Positions 1-6,596 of a DNA stretch of 10,143 nucleotides are shown here, in pieces. The notes beneath the pieces are model-generated. The model saw nothing but the letters and a program-made list of their open reading frames with translations, was not told the origin of the DNA and did no database searches. The position numbers and the translations under genes were made by a program. The first letter of the stretch is position 1. Each line of letters starts with the position of its first letter. The stretch spans positions 1-10,143 of the forward strand of contig JAKAPO010000061.1 in NCBI GenBank assembly GCA_021807065.1, given 5' to 3'. The DNA is from a bacterium. GTDB lineage: Bacteria; Vulcanimicrobiota; Vulcanimicrobiia; Vulcanimicrobiales; Vulcanimicrobiaceae.

Positions 1-2
1 TC

Positions 3-683
3 TCGATCGTCGACGGTGCGGGTAAGGCCGACGCGATCAAAGGCCGCATCGAGATGATCAAGAAACAGATCGACGAGACCGACTCGGACTTCGATCGCGA
101 GAAGCTGCAAGAACGTCTGGCGAAACTCGCGGGCGGCGTTGCGGTCATCTCGGTTGGTGCCGCAACCGAGACCGAGCTCAAGGAGAAGAAACACCGCATC
201 GAAGACGCACTCTCTGCGACGCGTGCAGCGGTCGAAGAGGGTATGATTCCAGGCGGTGGCGCCTCGCTCGTGCACGCGATCAAGGCAATAGAGAAGTACT
301 TGAGCGACCACTCGAAGGTCAACGGCCAGCCGATAACGTGGGCCGACGAGAAGATCGGCATCGACATCGTGCGCAAGGCGCTCGAGGAGCCCCTCAAGCA
401 GATCGCCTACAACGCCGGCTTCGAAGGCTCGGTCGTGGTCAACTCCGTCAAGGAGAAGACATCGCCGACGGGCTTCGACGCGATGACCGGACAACTCGTC
501 GACATGTTCAAGTCCGGCATCATCGACCCGCTCAAGGTGACGCGTTCGGCGCTGCAAAACGCGGCGTCGATCGGCGCGCTCGTCTTGACGACGGAAACAC
601 TGGTCGCCGACAAGCCCGAGCCGAAGAAAGAGCCGGCGATGGCCGGCGGCGGCGGCATGGGCGGCTACGGCGACATGATGTAA
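3..683 (+). CDS. groEL: Chaperonin GroEL (Hsp60), C-terminal part, 5' end outside window
   Basis: This is the last 226 residues of the 60-kDa chaperonin, which forms a cytoplasmic double ring and folds proteins with ATP and GroES. The frame is open to the left edge, so the start lies outside. The fragment begins with the conserved IVDGAGKADAIKGRI segment and continues through DREKLQERLAKLAGGVAVI, the end of the apical and intermediate domains. The ATPase aspartate (Asp398 of E. coli GroEL) is present in RIEDALSATRAAVEEG, codon 204-206. The PGGGASL glycine loop of the nucleotide site follows, then the equatorial domain with DPLKVTRSALQNAASI. The tail has a Lys/Pro-rich stretch and ends GGGGMGGYGDMM, a short version of the usual Gly-Met tail. 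It shows no damage. Whether groES lies upstream cannot be seen. Identification is certain. Confidence 0.98.
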   Translation, partial: SIVDGAGKADAIKGRIEMIKKQIDETDSDFDREKLQERLAKLAGGVAVISVGAATETELKEKKHRIEDALSATRAAVEEGMIPGGGASLVHAIKAIEKYLSDHSKVNGQPITWADEKIGIDIVRKALEEPLKQIAYNAGFEGSVVVNSVKEKTSPTGFDAMTGQLVDMFKSGIIDPLKVTRSALQNAASIGALVLTTETLVADKPEPKKEPAMAGGGGMGGYGDMM

Positions 684-712
684 CCGTCGAGCGGGAAACG
701 CGTTGCGCTACG

Positions 713-857
713 TGTCATGGTGAGCGTAGCGCGAACGAAGTGAGGGCGGAGTCGAACCACCGACGCAAGAAGTTGCGGAGGTCCTTCGACTCCGCTCGTT
801 CTACTCGCGGAGTCTATCGTGAATGCGCGTGGTGCAGTCGTAGGACTGAGGATGACA
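713..857. repeat. Imperfect intergenic palindrome, element 1
   Basis: The left end reads TGTCATGGTGAGCG and the right end, on the opposite strand, TGTCATCCTCAG. The inner arms GCGGAGTCGAACCACC (746-761) and GGTCCTTCGACTCCGC (780-795) are complementary at 14 of 16 positions around an 18-nt loop. The sequence theme (TGTCATCC, GAGCG, GTCGAA) is shared with the elements after korB, which suggests a dispersed palindromic repeat of the REP/MITE kind. Transcribed RNA would fold into a long hairpin behind groEL, possibly acting as a 3' mRNA stabiliser or terminator; that role is inference. Confidence 0.6.
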
Positions 858-996
858 CCGCTCAATACGCGGGCGAGCCACCGCCGCTGAGACCGTGCCC
901 CGAGCATGCTGCCACGATGACGCCGGTCACGACTGCGGCCATGGCAGGTGCTACATTTCTTACAGCGCGCAACGCATAGAAATCTAGCCGCCTGCC

Positions 997-1001
997 AGGA
1001 G
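997..1001 (+). promoter_or_regulatory. Strong Shine-Dalgarno AGGAG not belonging to korA
   Basis: AGGAG lies 9 nt before the GTG at 1011. It is the best ribosome binding site in the whole groEL-korA gap, yet it is about 90 bp upstream of the korA start. The korA reading frame has a stop at 985-987 and no ATG, GTG or TTG before 1093, so this site cannot serve korA directly. It fits the small ORF at 1011-1088. Confidence 0.4.
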
Positions 1002-1010
1002 TTCCGAAGG

Positions 1011-1088
1011 GTGCTCGGCCGTAGTAAGGATTCACTATCGTCGTGGGGAGCACGCGGAAATCTCCAGACCGGTCAAGAAGTATCGTAG
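1011..1088 (+). CDS. Possible 25-residue leader peptide before korA
   Basis: A short ORF starts with GTG at 1011 and stops with TAG at 1086-1088, 4 nt before the GTG of korA. It is preceded by AGGAG with 9-nt spacing, whereas korA has only a weak AAGAAG 12 nt upstream. The peptide begins MLGRSKDSLSSWGARG, matches no family I know, and has no signal sequence or run of one amino acid that would mark an attenuation leader. The arrangement would allow ribosomes finishing this ORF to reinitiate on korA. It could equally be a chance ORF, since 26 open codons are common in GC-rich DNA. Confidence 0.25.
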   Translation: MLGRSKDSLSSWGARGNLQTGQEVS

Positions 1089-1092
1089 AACC

Positions 1093-2910
1093 GTGCCTCT
1101 ACGCCGTATCAATGATTTTACGATTCGGGTTGCTACCGTCAACGGCTCGGGGAGCCAATCCTCGAACCTCGTACTGAGCAACGCGATCTTCCGACTCGGC
1201 ATACCGGTAGCTCCCAAGAACGTCTTTCCCTCGAACATCGAAGGATTGCCCACGTGGTACGACATTCGCGTGACGCCGAAAGGCTATCAATGCCGAACGC
1301 GCGAGGTCGACGTCCTCGTTGCGCTGGATGCGCAGACGTGGCGCGAAGACGTGGCCGGGGTAAAAGCCGGAGGCATGATCGTGCACGAGAGCACCTATCC
1401 GGTGAGCGGCGAGACCCAACGTGACGACGTGACGTACTTTGCGGTGCCGTTCCTCGAGATGGGCAAGAAAAACTTCCCGAACGCCGATCTGCGCAAGTAT
1501 CTTATCAACATGATCTACGTCGGTGTCGTTGCAGAGTTGCTGGGCATCGATGAAACGACGGTCGACGAGGCGGTTAGGACGCAATTTCGCAGCAAACCCG
1601 CCGCCGTAGAAACGAACATGAATGCGGTGCGCCTTGGCGTCGGCTACGCACGCGAGCACCTTCCCAAACAAGAAACGTTCCGGGTGGAACGGATGAGCGG
1701 CAAGACCGAGGGTTTGCTCTTCCTAGATGGAAATCGCGCAGCAGCTCTGGGGTGCATCATGGGCGGGTGCACCGTGGCGGCATGGTATCCGATCACGCCG
1801 TCGTCGTCGCTCTGCGAAGCGTTCATCACGCTCGCCGAAAAGTATCGCGTCGATCCGCAGACCGGCGAGAAGCGCGTTGCCGTCGTGCAGGCCGAAGACG
1901 AGTTGGCGGCAGCGGGAATCGTGTTTGGCGCGGGATGGGCGGGCGCACGAGCGATGACGTCGACTTCCGGCCCAGGGCTCTCGTTGATGGCCGAATACTC
2001 CGGTTTCGGATACTTTGCCGAGATTCCGGGCGTGATCTTCGACGTTCAGCGAGCGGGGCCGTCGACCGGGCTGCCGACGCGAACGATGCAGGGCGACGTC
2101 GCGTTCGCGTACGCGCTCTCCCACGGCGACACGAAACACATCGTGCTGCTGCCGGCGACGGTCGAAGAGGCGTACGCGTTTGGGATGGAGGCGTTCGATC
2201 TCGCCGAACGGTTCCAAACGCCGGTCTTCGTGCTCAGCGATCTCGACCTCGGGATGAACTCGTGGATGAGCCGGCCACTTCAGTATCCCGAGAAACCGTT
2301 CGATCGCGGGAAGGTGCTGACGGCGCAGGATCTGGCGAAACTCGATTCGTGGGGGCGCTATCGGGACATTGATGGTGACGGGATTCCCTATCGAACGCTG
2401 CCGGGAACGCATCACGAGAACGCCGGTTTCTTCACGCGCGGAACCGGACACGACGAACAGGCACGCTACTCGGAGGACCCGCAGACGTGGCAGCGCAATC
2501 TCGACCGACTCACCCGCAAACACGAGACGGCCCGGCAGCGCGTACCGCAGCCGATCGCCGAGGAAGCCAACTGCTCCGTCGGTATCATCGCATACGGCAC
2601 GACGCACCATGCGGTCGTCGAGGCGCGTGACATCCTGCGTGACGATGGCTTGGGCCTCGATTACCTGCGCGTTCGCGCGCTGCCGCTCTCGCCGGCGGTT
2701 GCAGATTTCATCGAGCGCCACGAACGCGTCTACGTCGCCGAGCAAAACCGCGACGGCCAGCTCTACGGGATCATGCGCGCCGAACTTCCGGCGCACTTGA
2801 TCGCACGGCTCCATTCGATTCGCCATTACGACGGCGTGCCGATCGACGCGCACGCGATCGCCGAACCCATCCAGGCCGCCGAGCTCGAGCCGGCGGTCGT
2901 CACCGATTGA
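1093..2910 (+). CDS. korA: 2-oxoacid:ferredoxin oxidoreductase, fused gamma-alpha subunit (KorA)
   Basis: This 605-residue subunit pairs with KorB to oxidise a 2-oxoacid, most likely 2-oxoglutarate to succinyl-CoA and CO2, passing electrons to ferredoxin in the cytoplasm. Residues 8 to about 190 are the gamma domain, with VNGSGSQSSN (16-25) and FPSNIEGLPTWYDIRV. The alpha domain follows from about 208, with the family motif YPITPSSS at 232-239, then SGPGLSLM and VQRAGPSTGLPT. A C-terminal transketolase-like domain lies near residues 490-590. The segment DGDGIPYRTLPGTH resembles the mycobacterial KorA type. The GTG at 1093 is the only start codon in frame before the gamma domain; the frame is open back to a stop at 985-987 without another start. 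The ribosome site is weak, so coupling to the upstream mini-ORF is possible. Pyruvate or branched-chain oxoacids cannot be excluded as substrates. Confidence 0.93.
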   Translation: MPLRRINDFTIRVATVNGSGSQSSNLVLSNAIFRLGIPVAPKNVFPSNIEGLPTWYDIRVTPKGYQCRTREVDVLVALDAQTWREDVAGVKAGGMIVHESTYPVSGETQRDDVTYFAVPFLEMGKKNFPNADLRKYLINMIYVGVVAELLGIDETTVDEAVRTQFRSKPAAVETNMNAVRLGVGYAREHLPKQETFRVERMSGKTEGLLFLDGNRAAALGCIMGGCTVAAWYPITPSSSLCEAFITLAEKYRVDPQTGEKRVAVVQAEDELAAAGIVFGAGWAGARAMTSTSGPGLSLMAEYSGFGYFAEIPGVIFDVQRAGPSTGLPTRTMQGDVAFAYALSHGDTKHIVLLPATVEEAYAFGMEAFDLAERFQTPVFVLSDLDLGMNSWMSRPLQYPEKPFDRGKVLTAQDLAKLDSWGRYRDIDGDGIPYRTLPGTHHENAGFFTRGTGHDEQARYSEDPQTWQRNLDRLTRKHETARQRVPQPIAEEANCSVGIIAYGTTHHAVVEARDILRDDGLGLDYLRVRALPLSPAVADFIERHERVYVAEQNRDGQLYGIMRAELPAHLIARLHSIRHYDGVPIDAHAIAEPIQAAELEPAVVTD

Positions 2911-2917
2911 AATACTG

Positions 2918-3946
2918 ATGAGCACTACCACAAACCTCAACATCATCGGGCTCCCACGAGACGTCTACAAAGGTTTGCCGACGACGCTCTGCGCGGGCTG
3001 CGGCCACAACTCAATTACCAACCATCTCGTCAAGGCGCTTTACGATTTTGGTGCGCAGCCGCATAGGCTCGCCAAGATGAGCGGCATCGGCTGCTCCTCC
3101 AAAACGCCTGCCTACTTCGTGGAGCAGGCGCACGGGTTCAACGGCCTCCACGGCCGCATGCCCTCCGCCGCCACCGGTGCGAAGCTGGCAAATCGCGATC
3201 TGCTCGTATTAGGCATCAGCGGCGACGGCGACACGGCGTCGATCGGGCTGGGGCAGTTCTGCCACATGATCCGCCGTAACGTCGACTGTACCTACATCAT
3301 CGAGAACAACGGTTGCTACGGATTGACCAAGGGCCAGTTCTCGGCGACGGCCGACGCCGGATCGAAACAGAAGAACGGCAAGATCAACGACTACGCCGCA
3401 ATCGATCTGTGCGGTTTGGCGATCGAACTCGGGGCGACGTTCGTTGCCCGTTCGTTTTCCGGTGACGGCAAACAGCTGGTGCCGCTGCTCCAAGCTGCGT
3501 TCGCACACAAGGGAGCCGCGGTACTCGACGTCGTCAGCCCGTGCGTCACCTTCAACGATCACGTCGGATCGACCAAGAGCTACGCGTACGTCAAAGAGCA
3601 CGACTTCGCGCTGCACGCGCCCGATTTCATCATGCATGGCAAGGAGATCGAGGTCGACTACGAGCCGGGAACCGTGCAGAGCATCGAACTCGAGGACGGC
3701 TCCCACGTACTGCTGCGAAAACTCCACGGCGATTACGATCCCACGAACGTCATGGGTGCTCTTGGGACCATCCACGAGGCGCGGGAGCGCGGCGAGCTCG
3801 TGACCGGGCTGCTCTACGTCGACACGAAAGAGACGGATCTTTGCGAGCGCGAGCATCTGAGCGAGACGCCGCTCGCGCAGTTGCGCGAAGAAGACCTGCG
3901 CCTTAGCCGCGAGGAGTTCGCTAAGCTAACGACACCTTTGGCGTAA
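2918..3946 (+). CDS. korB: 2-oxoacid:ferredoxin oxidoreductase, beta subunit (KorB)
   Basis: This 342-residue protein is the thiamine diphosphate and iron-sulfur subunit that works with KorA. The TPP/Mg motif is visible as GDGD (102-105) followed by ENNGCYGLTKGQ with Asn130-Asn131. Four cysteines match the [4Fe-4S] ligand pattern of two-subunit enzymes: Cys25 and Cys28 in LCAGCGH, Cys59 in GIGCSS, and Cys209 in SPCVTFND. The start ATG is 7 bp after the korA stop, so the two genes are one operon and the subunits are probably made together. No separate delta (2x4Fe-4S) subunit or ferredoxin gene follows, as expected for the two-subunit class. The length matches that class. No clear Shine-Dalgarno is seen, consistent with translational coupling. 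The exact oxoacid remains inferred. Confidence 0.95.
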   Translation: MSTTTNLNIIGLPRDVYKGLPTTLCAGCGHNSITNHLVKALYDFGAQPHRLAKMSGIGCSSKTPAYFVEQAHGFNGLHGRMPSAATGAKLANRDLLVLGISGDGDTASIGLGQFCHMIRRNVDCTYIIENNGCYGLTKGQFSATADAGSKQKNGKINDYAAIDLCGLAIELGATFVARSFSGDGKQLVPLLQAAFAHKGAAVLDVVSPCVTFNDHVGSTKSYAYVKEHDFALHAPDFIMHGKEIEVDYEPGTVQSIELEDGSHVLLRKLHGDYDPTNVMGALGTIHEARERGELVTGLLYVDTKETDLCEREHLSETPLAQLREEDLRLSREEFAKLTTPLA

Positions 3947-3949
3947 CCC

Positions 3950-4030
3950 GTCATCCCGAGTACACCATGGCCCCTGCGGGGCCACCTACGACAGATGGAG
4001 ATCGCTTCCGGTGTCCTTCGGACGCGGGAT
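3950..4030. repeat. Short palindromic element 2 after korB
   Basis: It starts GTCATCCCGAG and ends GCGGGAT, giving a 6-bp terminal inverted match (ATCCCG 3953-3958 with CGGGAT 4025-4030). Inside are a compact hairpin, GGCCCC-TGC-GGGGCC (3969-3983), and a small one, GTCC-TTC-GGAC (4013-4023). The boundaries are my estimate, and the element may be a degraded relative of element 3. Confidence 0.4.
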
Positions 4031-4051
4031 TTCCACATCAGCGACGTCAGT

Positions 4052-4246
4052 TGTATCATCCCGAGCGAGTGAAGCGCGTCAGCGCTGAACGGCATCGAGG
4101 GAGGCGGATCCCAGCGAATGCACGATACGAATCGGTTAGCCGCGCTGGGGCGCGGCCTTCCTTCGTCGTTGAGGCACGCGCAGTGCGCGGAGGCGCCTCC
4201 CTCGACGTCGCTCCGTGCTTGCGCACGCCGCTCGCTCGGGATGGCA
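4052..4246. repeat. Large imperfect palindrome, element 3
   Basis: CATCCCGAGCGAG (4057-4069) is perfectly complementary to CTCGCTCGGGATG (4231-4243), and TCGAGGGAGGCG (4095-4106) to CGCCTCCCTCGA (4194-4205). These nested arms define a unit of about 190 bp. Two further hairpins lie in the centre: CCGCGC-TGGG-GCGCGG (4140-4155) and CGCGC-AGT-GCGCG (4177-4189). The right end lies only a few bases from the permease stop codon. No ORF inside resembles a protein. The design fits a non-autonomous dispersed repeat. Confidence 0.7.
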
Positions 4247-4249
4247 GAT

Positions 4250-5572
4250 TTACGATGGCGTCGTTCGGGAGCGGCGTATCGCGAAGAAGGCGTAGATTGG
4301 AACCGACGAGAGCAGGACGCCGAGCGAGATCAGGCTGTCGCGAGGCGCAGATACGGTCATATTGACGATGAGCGCGACGAAGACGAGCAGATAGAAAAGC
4401 GTCGTCCACGGGTGACCAGGCATCGTCGCCAGAGTGCGCTCGTTAGCCGTTCCGCGGTCGCGTGCGCGAAAGATGAAGAGCGCAACGGCACCGAGTCCGA
4501 AGAAGACGAAATCCACCATCGATACGGCGTTGACGATTTGACCGTATCCGTTGAAGAGCGAGATGAGCAGCGCTGCGATCCCTTGCAGGGCGATGGCGAT
4601 CGACGGGACGTGGGTGCGCCGATCGATCCACGCGAGCGACTTGAAGAAGACGCCGTCCTCCGCCATTTGAAAGTAGATGCGCGGTGACGTGAGGATCTGG
4701 TTGCTGAGGAAGCCGAGCGCCGAAAGCACGACGATCGCCGCCATCACGCGCTCCCCAACGGGTCCGAGCGCAGCGCTTGCAACTGCCGACGCCGGGGTCG
4801 ACGTTGCCGCCAGACCTGCTGCGCCGAGCACGCGCAGATCGACCGCGTTCACCGCCAGATAGAGCACCACAACGAGCAGCACCCCCCACACGAGTCCGCG
4901 CGGCAGCGTTCGCTGCGGTTCGTGCAGCTCCGCGGTCATGAAGTTTGCGGTTTGATACCCGTCGTATGAAAACATCACCGGGACGAGCGCGTAGCCAAGT
5001 GCGGCGAGGAGGCCGGTAGTGGCGAGCGGAACCGCCGGGGCGCTCGTGGATGCGTGCGGAGCTATCAGACCGAGCACGACGAGACCGCCGATCGCAACGA
5101 TCTTCAATACCATCAACAGATTCTGCATCGACGTTCCCGCACGAACGCCGAGCATGTTGACGATCGTGAAAAATGCGATTGCGAGCGCAGCGAGCAGGCG
5201 CAGATCGATATGACTGCCGCTGACCGCGGAAAAATAGTTTGCGAACGTCACCGCGGCCGCGGCGGCGCCGCCGCTCTGCGAGACGAGCAGCAGCGTCCAA
5301 CCGTACGAGAAGCCGACGACCGGATGAAACGCGTCGCGGAGGTACGCGTAGAAACCACCGTTCGCAGGTCTGCGCGCCGCAAGCTCCGCGAAGAGATAGG
5401 CCCCGAGCATCACGACGAGCGCTCCGGCAACCCAAGCTGCGGCGATCAGCGCCGTGCTATGAACGCGCTGCGCAACGACCGACGGCGTCATGAAGATGCC
5501 GGAGCCGACGATGCCGCCCATGACGATGAGGGCGGCATCGCGCGTGCCGAGTCTACGCAGCAAGCGGTTCAA
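4250..5572 (-). CDS. APC-superfamily amino-acid permease
   Basis: This is a roughly 440-residue integral inner-membrane transporter of the amino acid-polyamine-organocation superfamily, closest in feel to the LAT/SteT-type amino-acid exchangers. TM1 carries the signature GGIVGSGIF (about residues 19-27), with the unwound GxG that binds the substrate amine and carboxylate. About 12 hydrophobic segments follow. The TM6 motif FSYDGYQTANF and the cytoplasmic ELHEPQRTLPRGL are also typical. The frame extends upstream to 5665, but the family normally begins just before RRLGTRDAAL. I therefore chose the TTG at 5572-5570, which has AGGA with 7-nt spacing. This also removes an overlap with the divergent gene at 5609. 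The stop lies next to palindrome element 3. The transported amino acid cannot be told from sequence. Confidence 0.9.
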   Translation of the reverse strand: MNRLLRRLGTRDAALIVMGGIVGSGIFMTPSVVAQRVHSTALIAAAWVAGALVVMLGAYLFAELAARRPANGGFYAYLRDAFHPVVGFSYGWTLLLVSQSGGAAAAAVTFANYFSAVSGSHIDLRLLAALAIAFFTIVNMLGVRAGTSMQNLLMVLKIVAIGGLVVLGLIAPHASTSAPAVPLATTGLLAALGYALVPVMFSYDGYQTANFMTAELHEPQRTLPRGLVWGVLLVVVLYLAVNAVDLRVLGAAGLAATSTPASAVASAALGPVGERVMAAIVVLSALGFLSNQILTSPRIYFQMAEDGVFFKSLAWIDRRTHVPSIAIALQGIAALLISLFNGYGQIVNAVSMVDFVFFGLGAVALFIFRARDRGTANERTLATMPGHPWTTLFYLLVFVALIVNMTVSAPRDSLISLGVLLSSVPIYAFFAIRRSRTTPS

Positions 5573-5579
5573 AGGTTTA

Positions 5580-5583
5580 TCCT
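5580..5583 (-). promoter_or_regulatory. Shine-Dalgarno deciding the permease start
   Basis: AGGA (minus strand) sits 7 nt before the TTG at 5572-5570. The longer alternative, a TTG at 5665, would place 31 charged, non-conserved residues ahead of the family N-terminus and overlap the divergent gene, so the shorter start is preferred. Confidence 0.6.
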
Positions 5584-5608
5584 GCTCGGCACTGCGAAGT
5601 CTTGAGGC

Positions 5609-6160
5609 ATGACGATACTGGCCGCGATCATCTCCCTGCTCCTTTTTCCGGTTACCCTCGCCCAAGCTCCCCCTCCATCGCAGTCGCCGCCCGCCACGAC
5701 GACGCCGGCGCCGGCACCCACCCAGGACGATGGGGTGTTGAATAGCGGTCCGTGCCTCGATTCACCGGGATCGGTTCCACGCGTATTGCAGGCGCCGCTC
5801 GTGCGCGAGATGCAGGTCATTCGCATCGACAAGGTCATTTCGACGTACACGTTGACGCAAGGCGAGGTGATCGGATTCGTCTATTTCACACACGATGGAA
5901 CCGAGTGGCTGGGACAGCGTACGCCGGACTACATGTCGGCCTCGGATGCGCGCCAGATCAACCACGTACTGGCGTCGACGCGCCTCTCGCCGTCCGAGCC
6001 CAGCCAGTTCCCGCCGACGATGCGTTTCGGCGTTCCGGTCCGTTCACAGCAGTATTTCCGCGTGCAGATTCCGGAGTCGGCGAATGGTCCGCTCCACATC
6101 CGCATCGAGCCGTGCATCGCTTGGCCGCCGGGCCGCCGGTTACCCGATCCGTCGTGGTAG
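5609..6160 (+). CDS. Secreted protein of unknown function, Pro-rich linker and two cysteines
   Basis: I do not recognise this 183-residue protein. Residues 1-20 form a hydrophobic signal-like segment (TILAAIISLLLFPVTLAQA), with likely cleavage after the AQA. It lacks the usual positive charge at the N-terminus, and a stop at 5603-5605 rules out a longer form. Residues 21-38 are a Pro/Ala/Thr linker. The remaining 145 residues look like a compact, beta-rich domain (IRIDKVISTYTLTQGEVIGFVYF, shown in part by alternating hydrophobics near 69-93). It contains exactly two cysteines, Cys49 and Cys169, well placed for one disulfide. There is no lipobox and no catalytic motif that I can name. Its start is 36 bp from the divergent permease start, and it ends 46 bp before hsp20, so it may be co-transcribed with hsp20-lon. 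The ribosome site is poor (GAGG ends 1 nt before the ATG). Confidence 0.75.
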   Translation: MTILAAIISLLLFPVTLAQAPPPSQSPPATTTPAPAPTQDDGVLNSGPCLDSPGSVPRVLQAPLVREMQVIRIDKVISTYTLTQGEVIGFVYFTHDGTEWLGQRTPDYMSASDARQINHVLASTRLSPSEPSQFPPTMRFGVPVRSQQYFRVQIPESANGPLHIRIEPCIAWPPGRRLPDPSW

Positions 6161-6206
6161 CGCCTTGTGCGAATCCTTGGACTGACGAGCGGGGTTTGAA
6201 GGCGAG

Positions 6207-6596
6207 ATGGATTTCATGATACGGCCGCACCTTGCCGGCTTCGAGCCGAGCGCCGACGTCTTCATCGATGAAGAGAGTGCGGCCGTCGTCGTCACCGTCG
6301 ACGTCGCAGGCGCCGATCCAGAGAGCCTGCGCGTCGAGATCGACGAGGCGCATCTGCTCATCTCCGGCCGCCGGCCGAAACCCGATCGCTCGCGGCTCTA
6401 CTCGTTCGTGCAGAAAGAGATCGCTTACGGCGAGTTTACAAGACGCATCCATCTGCCGGTTCCGGTCGAGTACGACCATGCAAGCGCCACGTACGTCGAT
6501 GGCATGCTCGTTATCACGCTTCTGATCGCGCGCGAATCCTACGTACCGGCGACCCGCACCGAAATTCAATTGATCGTCAAGAGGAACGCTTGGTAA
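6207..6596 (+). CDS. Small heat-shock protein, Hsp20/alpha-crystallin family
   Basis: This 129-residue ATP-independent holdase binds unfolding proteins in the cytoplasm and keeps them refoldable. The alpha-crystallin domain covers about residues 15-107. It starts ADVFIDEESAAVVVTVDVAG and continues with VEIDEAHLLISGRR and QKEIAYGEFTRRIHLPVPV. It ends with the family signature A-x4-G-x-L (Ala94, Gly99, Leu101 in ATYVDGMLVITL). Both flanking arms are short. IQLIV (120-124) near the C-terminus may serve as the IxI-like oligomerisation motif. The ATG at 6207 has GAAGG 4 nt upstream; the second Met (6216) is less well placed. The stop abuts the lon start as TAAATG, so it is surely co-transcribed with lon. 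No CIRCE element is visible. Confidence 0.92.
   Translation: MDFMIRPHLAGFEPSADVFIDEESAAVVVTVDVAGADPESLRVEIDEAHLLISGRRPKPDRSRLYSFVQKEIAYGEFTRRIHLPVPVEYDHASATYVDGMLVITLLIARESYVPATRTEIQLIVKRNAW
6581..6586 (+). promoter_or_regulatory. Ribosome binding site of lon inside hsp20
   Basis: GAGGAA lies in the last codons of hsp20, 10 nt before the lon ATG at 6597. This shows that lon is translated from the hsp20 transcript and supports the choice of ATG at 6597 over later starts. Confidence 0.55.

Larger units (their letters stand above)
684..1092. other. Gene-poor gap between groEL and korA
   Basis: These 409 bp contain no firmly supported gene. They hold an imperfect palindrome (713-857), a very short lipoprotein-like ORF on the minus strand (862-972, doubtful), and a possible leader ORF with a good ribosome binding site just before korA (1011-1088). 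The korA promoter should lie here, but I found no convincing -35/-10 pair. No T-run follows any hairpin, so a classical intrinsic terminator for groEL is not evident. Confidence 0.7.
3947..4249. other. Gap between convergent korB and permease, filled by palindromes
   Basis: This 303-bp gap between the stop codons of korB (+) and the permease (-) has no credible gene. It is almost entirely inverted-repeat sequence (elements 2 and 3). Outermost GTCATCCCGAG (3950-3960) also pairs at 10 of 11 positions with the right end CTCGGGATGGC (4235-4245), so it may be one composite unit or two elements in tandem. Its place between converging genes would let it act as a two-way transcription barrier; that is inference, and no T-runs are seen. 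Confidence 0.7.

Noticed and set aside
338..979. Plus-strand ORF overlapping the groEL end and the palindrome
   Set aside because: It is out of frame with groEL and then reads through repeat sequence; the product is low-complexity and Arg-rich.
1723..2946. 407-codon minus-strand ORF across korA
   Set aside because: It is antisense to a clear KorA and its translation is Arg/Val/Asp-rich without any family motif. It is the usual shadow in GC-rich DNA with a third-position GC bias.
3209..3856. 215-codon minus-strand ORF across korB
   Set aside because: Shadow of korB, which carries all expected cofactor motifs on the plus strand.
3969..3983. GGCCCC-TGC-GGGGCC hairpin as intrinsic terminator of korB
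   Set aside because: The stem is strong but no T-run follows, so it does not meet the criteria. It is listed only as part of a repeat.
3967..4365. Plus-strand ORF through the palindromes after korB
   Set aside because: Most of it translates inverted-repeat DNA and then the antisense of the permease end; no protein-like features.
6161..6206. CIRCE or a heat-shock promoter before hsp20
   Set aside because: No TTAGCACTC/GAGTGCTAA inverted repeat and no convincing -35/-10 pair in the 46-bp gap.
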